DNA from: Pirellulales bacterium | GTDB taxonomy: Bacteria; Planctomycetota; Planctomycetia; Pirellulales; JAICIG01 | Reading direction: 5' to 3' | Length of the DNA stretch: 8,124 nt | Assembly (NCBI GenBank): GCA_025924495.1 | Contig: JAICIG010000368.1 | Location: 1 to 8,124, forward strand | Part shown: piece by piece, positions 1-5,525 of the stretch | How positions within the stretch are numbered: the stretch's first letter is position 1 | Layout of the letters: each line of letters starts with the position of its first letter | The notes under the pieces: generated by a model | Seen by the model: the letters and a program-made list of their open reading frames with translations, nothing else | The model's database searches: none | What the model was told of the DNA's origin: nothing | Translations under genes and position numbers: made by a program

Positions 1-322
1 ACCGCCCATGAGCCCGCCGCCGCAGATAATCGAGTTGAAACAACCGGTCTTGCGCCATCGCGTAGCCGAAGCCATAGAACAAATCGTCGTCGGCCTCGGC
101 AAGAATGTGAGGGATGCCCCACTGATCGCGCACGATGTCGACCTTGCCGTTTGCCGTCGAGGCAGCCGTGCCGCTGGCGGCCGGCACTCGCCTCTTGAGC
201 TCGGCGTTCCACCAGCGATCGAATTCCTCACGGTTGATCTGAGCCGCAGCGCAAATGGTAGCGATCGATTCGCCGCGTCCTAAGCGACGCAAGATTTCAG
301 CCCCCGCAAGTTTCATCGGCAT
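1..322 (-). CDS. Penicillin acylase family protein (Ntn hydrolase), N-terminal part, truncated by window edge
   Basis: Only the first 107 residues are in the window; the 3' end lies beyond position 1. Residues 61-107 match the start of the penicillin-amidase fold: VDIVRDQWGIPHI (61-73), then FYGFGYAMAQDRLFQ (82-96) and LDYLRRRAHGR. By family knowledge this is the beginning of the alpha chain of an enzyme that hydrolyses amide bonds of acylated amines or lactones and matures by self-cleavage; the catalytic Ser lies downstream and is not visible. Residues 5-46 precede this domain and look like a short helix-turn-helix (RLGRGESIATICAAAQINRE, 13-32, then FDRWWN). No signal peptide is visible, unlike the classic periplasmic enzymes, so it may act in the cytoplasm. 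I chose the ATG at 322 because an AGGA sits 6 nt upstream. The ATG at 316 (ATGA overlap with the upstream stop) is the alternative. The start overlaps the PLP-enzyme gene by 10 bp, implying co-translation. Confidence 0.85.
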   Translation of the reverse strand, partial: MPMKLAGAEILRRLGRGESIATICAAAQINREEFDRWWNAELKRRVPAASGTAASTANGKVDIVRDQWGIPHILAEADDDLFYGFGYAMAQDRLFQLDYLRRRAHGR

Positions 323-1518
323 GTCAGTTCCTCTCGAAGGCGCACCGCCAAAGCGGCCGTGCGCGCGTCATCCAAGTGCAGCGGGTTAACGACCAGCTTT
401 CCTGCGCTCAGTTTTCCGTGCCCCAGGTAACATGGGGGCGACCCACGGCGCAGCCGCCGACAGACCTCCAGCGCCGAGCGTCCGAGCGCCTTTTCGTCGA
501 CGGCAATCTCCAACAGCGGCGGCGGTTCGTCGTCTCCCCGGTCGAGCAGCGTACTTTGTGCTGCACAACCTTCGATTTTCGCGGCGATCTCTCGGAGCCG
601 GCGGCGCTGGTCGGCACGCTGCGTTTCATATTCGCCTGCCGTGAACAGTTCGAGCGCCTTGAGCAAGGCGACGATCTGTTCCTTGGCCACTTTGAAGCCG
701 CGCCCCAGGCCATGCCGCGGCATGCCCGGCAGCTTTGATTTGTCGATCAGCTCGGGCGGCGGATCCCAAAGTTCGAAGTGGTCGTCCATGTCGAGCATCT
801 GCAAAGCGGCGGAGGCAATCAGCCCGCGTCGTCCGCAGAGAATGCCGGTGGCCTGCGGCCCGCGGATCGCCTTGCCCCCGCTGAACGCGACCAGATCAGC
901 GCCGCTGGCGACAATCTCTTTCAAGTTCGCTTTCGGCGGCAATTCCCCTGCCGCGTCGACCAGCACCGGCAGGCCGCGCTCATGGGCGGCTGCGACCAGC
1001 GACTTCAAGTCAGGACGCGAATCGGGAGCGTACACGTACAGCACGGCCGCAGTGCGCGGACCGAAAGCCGCCTCGTATTCCCAGACTTCGGCGCGGCGCA
1101 CGCCCGCGTTGGCCACGATCTCATGGAAGCCGACCTCCAGGAGCTTGACCCCGGCGGCGCGCACCGCGTGGTCGTAGCCCTGACGCTGTTCGCGGGCCAC
1201 GACAAATTCGTTGGCGAACGAGCCGTCGCAATGCGGCAGCATTTCGATCCGCCGTAGATCGCTGCCAGCGAGGATCGCGGCCGAGCCCAACGTCAACGCG
1301 GCGGCAGCGCCGGCCGTAACGAGGCCTGCTTCGGCGCCGGTCGCCGCCGCGATTCTGCGGCAAGCGGCGGCCTGCAGTTGTTCGAGCGGCACGCATTCTC
1401 CCGCCGCCGCGCAAAACGCCTCGAGCACCGCCGTCGGCATCGGCGCTCCGCCCAATCGCGTCACCGAGCCCGAGGCATTGATGATCGGCTCGACGCCGAG
1501 TTCTTCGTAAACTCCCAC
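313..1518 (-). CDS. SelA-like PLP-dependent lyase/transferase (D-glucosaminate-6-phosphate ammonia-lyase type)
   Basis: A 401-residue fold-type I PLP enzyme. The opening YEELGVEPIINASGSVTRLGG (4-24) is the hallmark of the SelA-related group that includes D-glucosaminate-6-phosphate ammonia-lyase. LVDAAGELPP (186-195) supplies the Asp (D188) expected to contact the PLP ring nitrogen, and AFSGGKAIRGPQATG (211-225) carries the likely Schiff-base lysine K216. GLGRGFKVAKEQIVALLKAL (270-289) matches the conserved RxxKVGKE-type segment. It is not a true selenocysteine synthase: it lacks the long N-terminal tRNA-binding region, and the N-terminal motif is of the lyase subgroup. Such enzymes eliminate ammonia or other groups from amino sugar acids or amino acids; the substrate here cannot be told. 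The start is GTG, with only a weak purine stretch (GAGAG) upstream. Its TGA overlaps the penicillin acylase start by 10 bp, so the two form an operon; the upstream SGNH gene is 201 bp away on the same strand. Confidence 0.85.
   Translation of the reverse strand: MGVYEELGVEPIINASGSVTRLGGAPMPTAVLEAFCAAAGECVPLEQLQAAACRRIAAATGAEAGLVTAGAAAALTLGSAAILAGSDLRRIEMLPHCDGSFANEFVVAREQRQGYDHAVRAAGVKLLEVGFHEIVANAGVRRAEVWEYEAAFGPRTAAVLYVYAPDSRPDLKSLVAAAHERGLPVLVDAAGELPPKANLKEIVASGADLVAFSGGKAIRGPQATGILCGRRGLIASAALQMLDMDDHFELWDPPPELIDKSKLPGMPRHGLGRGFKVAKEQIVALLKALELFTAGEYETQRADQRRRLREIAAKIEGCAAQSTLLDRGDDEPPPLLEIAVDEKALGRSALEVCRRLRRGSPPCYLGHGKLSAGKLVVNPLHLDDARTAALAVRLREELTCR
329..332 (-). promoter_or_regulatory. 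Ribosome binding site for the penicillin acylase gene, inside the end of the upstream gene
   Basis: On the minus strand the sequence reads GAGAGGAACTGAC before the ATG at 322. AGGA is spaced 6 nt from this ATG and 12 nt from the in-frame ATG at 316, so it favours 322. It lies within the last codons of the SelA-like gene, which fits translational coupling. Confidence 0.55.
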
Positions 1519-1719
1519 GTGCCAACTCTCGCAGCGAGCGCCCCGGGCCAGTTTTCTCAGCAGACGATCTTAGCCGATTGCCTGGCCGCCGTCACACGAA
1601 GAGCTGGTCGCGTCGCTGGCGTTCTGTCGGTCGAGCGCGGCTGACAGCAGAATCTGAATGGAATGCCGCCCTCTGCGCGATCCAGCTCTCGCCTCGCACT
1701 GCAATGCCTGTTGGTCCCG
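1519..1719. other. Spacer between two co-directional genes
   Basis: A 201-bp gap between the stop of the SGNH hydrolase gene and the GTG of the SelA-like gene. I see no plausible coding sequence and no T-run terminator on the minus strand. It is long enough to hold a separate promoter for the SelA-like/acylase pair, but I could not identify convincing -35 and -10 boxes. An inverted repeat at 1624-1647 pairs best as plus-strand RNA, the strand without genes here. Confidence 0.4.
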
Positions 1720-4182
1720 TTATTCGCCGACAATCTCGTATCCGCCGGCATCCTCTCCGGCGAACTGCACTTCCGACTCAATAACTTTCTCCGCTTTCAA
1801 CCCACCGGTGACCAACACCAGCGGCCGAGCCTTGAACGGCGCCGAGAACTTAATCCTTTCTCCCGGGTAGGCCGTGCCGCGTTGCACGCGCTCGTGGCGC
1901 CGGTTGGCACGTGTGTCGTAGGTGAATGCGCCCAATAAGGCCACCGAAGCGTCGGCCGCGGAGATCCGCAACGTATGCACGCCATACGGCAGGCCGCGAA
2001 CTGCCCGGCGATTTTCAAGATAGAGCGACTCGCCTGAGGCAGTGGTAAAGGCACGATCGGTCGGCGTCTCAAGCATCAATCGCCCGTCGACTTCGACTTT
2101 CATTTTCCCGCCATGCTCCCCATCGACATACGCCACAGAGAAGTCCGTTCCGGCCAATTCGATCTCAACAGTTTTGCCTGGCGGAATGACCGCCTGCCGC
2201 GAACCGAAAGGCGCGCCGCACGCCGATCCGAAGTCTTCGATCGGCAAGCCGTCCAGCCGCCAGCGGGGCGATTCGACGCCGGTCCATTGCCGTTCAAGCG
2301 CCGTCTTGGCATCGACCGCGATCAGGTTGGCGCCGGCGCCGGTGACCTCGACGATATGGCGATCTCCCAGCAGAAGCAGTCCGGTGGCAAAGGTCGAATT
2401 CCGCAAGTCGCGCCGAGCCATCGGCAGCCGCCGGCTGCCAGGCTGTTCCTTGCCGTCGATCCGGATGCCGACGGGCCCTTCCTTGGCCCCTGCCCACAAA
2501 TTGACGACCGTATCATCCAGGATGAATGAATTCTTCTTGTAAATGCGCGGGCTGTCGGCGTTGTAGGTTTGCATTTCGCCTTCCCAGCCGACTGTGTTCG
2601 GATTGATTCGCTCAGGCAATTGCAATTGAGCAATGCCTGGCTGAACCGGATCGACGACGTCGAACGCCCGCTCGAGCTGCCGCGCCCAGAGATCGTGGCC
2701 GGCCGCTTGCGGATGGCCGTCGCGCGGGCAGAGGGCGTAGCTGTTGGCGTATCGCGTGGTGAGATGAAACACGCGGCCGAAATCGATATTGGGAATCTGA
2801 TAGCGGAGCGAGAGTTCCGACAGATAGCCCGTGCTGGCCGTGTAGCTCTCGCGGTTCTGCCACATGCAGAACAGAAACTCGGTGTCGGGATAATGCCGCT
2901 GAAACCAGCGAAGGGCGCCCTCGAACAATGCTAACTCGTCGGCGCCATCGACTTTTTCGTTCGCGCCGCTGCCGAAGATTACCAGATCGGGCCGCGGTCC
3001 CTCGGGCCGTTCGAACAGTGCCGGATAGAGTTGTTGCCACGTCTTGCCCGAGCGGTGGCCGTTCAGACCCGGATCGGGCGGCAGCGAAAGCGAAGCATAT
3101 TCGGCTAAGCCGCTGTGGGCCTCGCTGATCGACGAACCGTCGCAGGCCATCGTATTTAGCAGCAGCTTGTCGATCGGGTAATCGAACTTCTGCATCAGTG
3201 CTCGCCGCAACCGCCCGCCATACATGAAATAGTGCTGCCACCAGGCGATGTAATCGTCCCACTCTGGATGCCCGACCTTGGCGCCTTCGAAGTCGGATCC
3301 GGAGATCGGTTGCTTGTATGTGGGCGACGCCGGGTCTTCGTCGTAAAGAAATTGCCGCGGGTTGGCGCTGCCGCGGTCGATGCTCGAGCCCATCACGATG
3401 ATGTGCAGCGGCTCGCCGCGCCATAGTTTCTGAATCGTGCGCGGAATGCCGCGATAGTGCTGGGGCAGCGGTCGCGTCTCCGCCAGACGGCTCTCCGCTT
3501 TGGCGCCGCGGTGCAGACAGGGGGCATAGATCCACACGTCTTGATCCTGCGAGCGGTTGACGAATTCCACCATCAAGCCGATCGTGTTCGGTTCATCAGT
3601 CGATTTGTCGGCCGACTCGGTGAAGGCGCCGACGATCTCCGCATTCTCAATTTTGATTTGAAAATGGTTTCCTTCGCCGGAAATCGCCGTATAGCTTTTT
3701 CCCTTCACCAGTTCGCCGCGCGAGTGCTTGGGAAACACGCGAGCATCGTTCGGCGCACTCCACTCGCCGCTCTGGCTGTCGACGCGCATCAGGTGCACAG
3801 CGGCCTGCAAAGTGTCTTTCGCCGTTTGAAAACCATGGACTGAAAGGCTGACATGATCGCCATGATCGAGTCCCGTCTCAGCCAACAGAGAAAACTGATA
3901 AAACCGCTTGCCCGGGTGAATGACGACGATATTTTCCACCGGGAACGCCGTGCGGAAGTTCTTCACGCGCGGCGCGCGAAACACCTCGGCGTCGCCATAC
4001 GCTTCCTGGTTCCAGCAGGCCACCGCGCCGCTATGGGCCGAATCGGTCGTCCCCTTGCGACTGTTCTCGAAGCAATGGAAGCCGAAGCCCGGATTGAGCA
4101 GCAGATTGCCCGAGGGCGGCGACGATTCGAGTTGCGGATCGGCGCCGAGGGCGAGGCAGGCGAGGAAGAGGGCGTGAGTCAA
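1720..4182 (-). CDS. Secreted multidomain SGNH/GDSL-type hydrolase (putative esterase)
   Basis: An 820-residue protein with a short hydrophobic export signal (residues 2-14, likely cut near LGA|DP). Residues 26-225 form a beta-rich, carbohydrate-binding-like module (LLLNPGFG at 27-34 is typical of such modules). The SGNH core spans about 255-510: block I is IIVMGSSIDRGSAN (261-274), a second block is NTMACDGSS (343-351), block III is VIFGSGANE (401-409), and block V is RDGHPQAAGH (487-496), giving the Asp488/His490 pair. Residues 530-820 are further beta-rich, probably accessory or binding domains (WEGEMQTY at 533-540, then a segment from about 640). Family members remove acyl groups from sugars or lipids. 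Block I has GSS instead of GDS, so Ser266 or Ser267 would be the nucleophile, and activity is uncertain. The TTG start is the only usable one before the upstream in-frame stop, with AGGA (4192-4195) 9 nt ahead. The signal lacks a basic n-region. Function in polysaccharide breakdown is inferred. Confidence 0.8.
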   Translation of the reverse strand: MTHALFLACLALGADPQLESSPPSGNLLLNPGFGFHCFENSRKGTTDSAHSGAVACWNQEAYGDAEVFRAPRVKNFRTAFPVENIVVIHPGKRFYQFSLLAETGLDHGDHVSLSVHGFQTAKDTLQAAVHLMRVDSQSGEWSAPNDARVFPKHSRGELVKGKSYTAISGEGNHFQIKIENAEIVGAFTESADKSTDEPNTIGLMVEFVNRSQDQDVWIYAPCLHRGAKAESRLAETRPLPQHYRGIPRTIQKLWRGEPLHIIVMGSSIDRGSANPRQFLYDEDPASPTYKQPISGSDFEGAKVGHPEWDDYIAWWQHYFMYGGRLRRALMQKFDYPIDKLLLNTMACDGSSISEAHSGLAEYASLSLPPDPGLNGHRSGKTWQQLYPALFERPEGPRPDLVIFGSGANEKVDGADELALFEGALRWFQRHYPDTEFLFCMWQNRESYTASTGYLSELSLRYQIPNIDFGRVFHLTTRYANSYALCPRDGHPQAAGHDLWARQLERAFDVVDPVQPGIAQLQLPERINPNTVGWEGEMQTYNADSPRIYKKNSFILDDTVVNLWAGAKEGPVGIRIDGKEQPGSRRLPMARRDLRNSTFATGLLLLGDRHIVEVTGAGANLIAVDAKTALERQWTGVESPRWRLDGLPIEDFGSACGAPFGSRQAVIPPGKTVEIELAGTDFSVAYVDGEHGGKMKVEVDGRLMLETPTDRAFTTASGESLYLENRRAVRGLPYGVHTLRISAADASVALLGAFTYDTRANRRHERVQRGTAYPGERIKFSAPFKARPLVLVTGGLKAEKVIESEVQFAGEDAGGYEIVGE

Positions 4183-4269
4183 GTGGCGGGGTCCTTCGTG
4201 ATTGCGATGCGCCTCGTCGACGCGAATCGTTTGTCACGCTCGCGCCAACGCGCATTGATTCTTTTGTAG

Positions 4270-4291
4270 GGAACGGTCTCTGCGCCGTTCC
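4270..4291. repeat. Perfect 7-bp intergenic palindrome (GGAACGG/CCGTTCC)
   Basis: GGAACGG (4270-4276) and CCGTTCC (4285-4291) are perfect reverse complements around an 8-nt loop. It sits 87 bp upstream of the SGNH start and would fall in its 5' leader if transcription starts further up. No T-run follows closely on either strand (a run of five T lies about 15 nt beyond on the plus strand), so a simple terminator is unlikely. From memory, planctomycete genomes carry dispersed intergenic palindromes with GGGAACG/CGTTCC arms; membership of such a family is inference. Confidence 0.5.
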
Positions 4292-4335
4292 GAGCGACAG
4301 CTAGTGTTTTTGAAGTGTACTCCGCCGCCGATTCA

Positions 4336-4395
4336 GCCGCCATGCAGCCAACAGTCGGCCCCCGCGGTGACTTTCCGTGCGGAAGGCATGGCGGC
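4336..4395. other. 60-bp inverted-repeat element with predicted three-way-junction fold
   Basis: GCCGCCATGC (4336-4345) and GCATGGCGGC (4386-4395) are a perfect 10-bp inverted repeat enclosing 40 nt. Inside, AGTC (4353-4356) pairs with GACT (4369-4372), and TTCC (4373-4376) with GGAA (4381-4384), giving two adjacent helices that could stack. Nearly all pairs are Watson-Crick, so either strand, or a DNA cruciform, could adopt the fold. It may be a leader RNA structure for either neighbouring gene, a binding site for a dimeric protein, or a small non-autonomous repeat. No known riboswitch or RNA family was recognised. Confidence 0.45.
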
Positions 4396-4487
4396 AAGAC
4401 TGTCTGGAGATATATTCGGTTTTATGGGCGTTGCCTCGGCGCTTTCGTGCAGCCGGGGACTCGACTATCGGCTAGAGCCGTAAAGCG

Positions 4488-4892
4488 ATGATTACCGACG
4501 AGAACCCCTACCGCAGCCCGTGCAACGATCAGCAAGCGATTCGCGTCGCACAATCGATTGAATCGCCCCGATTTCGCGCCTCGCTCGACCACCGGGGCCT
4601 TGTCTATCGCCGAGTCCAGGTAAGCGGCGAGATCGATGCCTTAATTGAATACAATGGTCGCGGACTTGGCCATGAGTCGGTGTTCGTCAATGGCCGCCTG
4701 GCCTTGTGTGCCAGAAACCGCAATCTCTTTCGGCTCGTGCCTCATCTGGCGTTCGAGATTCACAACGACATGAAGTCGATGGCAGTTTCGATCGACGGTG
4801 AGGGGATGTTGTTCGTACGCGGGTTTCGACTAGAGATTGACGGCGTTGTCGTATACTCGGAAGGATCGCTCCAGGTCTTGTCTCCATTCTAA
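4488..4892 (+). CDS. Hypothetical protein with planctomycete NPYxSP N-terminus
   Basis: A 134-residue protein of unknown function. It begins MITDENPYRSP; an N-terminal NPYxSP is frequent in planctomycete proteins of no known role and supports both the taxonomic call and this start. There is no signal peptide and no membrane segment. Residues 38-132 appear to be alternating beta strands: LVYRRVQVSGEIDALIEYNG, then SVFVNGRLALC, LAFEIH, MAVSIDG, FRLEIDGVVVYSEG. The pattern of 'FVNG', an aromatic-rich strand and 'FRLEIDGxVVYxEG' loosely recalls FAIM-like beta sandwiches, but this is only an impression. No catalytic motif is visible. The ATG follows TAAAGCG, with no strong Shine-Dalgarno. The next gene, the broken GNAT, begins 65 bp downstream. 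Confidence 0.7.
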   Translation: MITDENPYRSPCNDQQAIRVAQSIESPRFRASLDHRGLVYRRVQVSGEIDALIEYNGRGLGHESVFVNGRLALCARNRNLFRLVPHLAFEIHNDMKSMAVSIDGEGMLFVRGFRLEIDGVVVYSEGSLQVLSPF

Positions 4893-4898
4893 GCACAT

Positions 4899-4933
4899 GC
4901 GGCAGGGACGCCGCTTCGTGACGGCAGTCGTCA
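4899..4933 (+). terminator. Two short tandem hairpins after the NPYxSP gene
   Basis: GCGGC (4899-4903) pairs with GCCGC (4910-4914) around a 6-nt loop, and TGACG (4919-4923) pairs with CGTCA (4929-4933) around a 5-nt loop. They begin 7 nt after the stop at 4892. No T-run follows, so intrinsic termination is doubtful; a role in mRNA end stability or partial termination is possible. Confidence 0.2.
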
Positions 4934-4957
4934 GCACAAAATGGGAAGCTTTCGGCA

Positions 4958-5470
4958 GTGCGTGCGATCAAGATTGTCAAGGCCGATCTCGATGACCCGC
5001 ATCATCAAAATGCGGTTGTCGCGATGATCGATGCCTACTCAGCTGATCCCATGGGCGACGCCAAGCCCTTGTCGGAATACGCCCGGCAGAACCTGATCAC
5101 GGGGCTTCACAAGCATCCCACCACCTTGATCTTTCTTGCGTTTTCCGGCGCAGAGCCGTGTGGAATCGCCGCTTGCTTTGTTGGATTCTAAACGTTTGCG
5201 GCCATGCCGCTCATCAACATTAGCGATTTCTATGTTGTGCCATCGCTGCGTGGTTGCGGGATTGGCCGTTCACTGTTGGATAAGATCCAGCACGAGGCAC
5301 ACTCTCTGGGATGCTGCAAGCTCACGCTTGAAGTCCAGGAGAATAATTCTCGTGCGCGTTCGATCTATGCGAAGTTTGGTTTTGTGCAGGCGGTGTACCC
5401 CGCCGATGCCGGCGGCGGCGGATCGCTTTATCTGACAAAACAATTGGCCGACCTGGCGCCGCCGACGTAA
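4958..5470 (+). pseudogene. GNAT family N-acetyltransferase interrupted by an in-frame TAA
   Basis: Two segments, 4958-5191 and 5204-5470, lie in the same frame and together make one GNAT domain of about 170 residues, the normal family length. The first half (IKIVKADLDDPHHQNAVVAM, from residue 4) is the usual N-terminal part. The second half holds the acetyl-CoA binding motif A, VVPSLRGCGIGRSLL (93-107, with RGxGxG), and motif B, NNSRARSIYAKFGF (129-142). The break is a single TAA (5189-5191, codon 78) within CFVGF*TFAAMPLINI. In relatives, as I recall them, this segment reads GFSTFAA-PL-NI, so a TCA serine codon probably became TAA by one C-to-A change. No base is lost or gained. The start is GTG with GGAAG about 10 nt ahead. 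An ATG at 5204 could restart translation, but would give only the CoA-binding half. Substrate unknown. Readthrough or a sequencing error are alternatives to true inactivation. Confidence 0.8.
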
Positions 5471-5515
5471 GATGCCGGGCGGTTGATCGCGAGTAACCTC
5501 CAAGAAAGCATCGAT

Positions 5516-5519
5516 GGAG
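5516..5519 (+). promoter_or_regulatory. Ribosome binding site choosing the start of the propeller/HEAT protein
   Basis: GGAG at 5516-5519 lies 6 nt before the ATG at 5526. An in-frame ATG at 5514 precedes it, backed only by a weaker AAGAAAG. The better spacing, and a cleaner signal peptide, favour 5526. Confidence 0.5.
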
Positions 5520-5525
5520 TCAAGT

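Larger units (their letters stand above)
4183..4487. other. Divergent intergenic region with two structured elements
   Basis: A 305-bp region between the minus-strand SGNH gene and the plus-strand NPYxSP gene, so it should contain promoters for both. I found no convincing paired -35/-10 boxes; TATATT at 4411-4416 is the best -10-like hexamer towards the plus-strand gene, but no good -35 stands 16-18 bp before it. It contains a 7-bp hairpin (4270-4291) and a 60-bp inverted-repeat element (4336-4395). Just before the start codon at 4488, AGCCG (4451-4455), CGGCT (4469-4473) and AGCCG (4476-4480) could form two mutually exclusive weak hairpins. No believable gene is present. Confidence 0.6.

Noticed and set aside
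8..283. A 91-codon plus-strand frame at the left edge
   Set aside because: It is antisense to the penicillin acylase N-terminus, whose family motifs are unmistakable.
641..1257. Long plus-strand frames opposite the PLP-enzyme gene
   Set aside because: They are antisense frames permitted by high GC content; the minus strand encodes a complete PLP enzyme with its lysine motif.
1624..1647. Ten-pair hairpin with AGCG loop as a terminator between the SGNH and SelA-like genes
   Set aside because: It needs two G-U pairs that exist only in plus-strand RNA, while both genes are on the minus strand, where these become A-C mismatches; no T-run follows.
2612..3535. A 307-codon minus-strand frame inside the SGNH gene
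   Set aside because: It lies in a different frame of the same strand and has an arginine/alanine-rich shadow composition; the 820-residue frame shows a signal peptide and ordered SGNH blocks.
4179..4397. A 72-codon minus-strand frame ending with a 4-bp overlap on the SGNH start
   Set aside because: Composition is arginine-rich and low-complexity-like with no recognisable motif, and it runs through both inverted-repeat elements. Overlap alone is not enough.
4958..5470. Two separate small genes instead of one broken GNAT
   Set aside because: Both pieces are in one frame, each lacks half of the fold, and the junction matches the middle of the GNAT domain.
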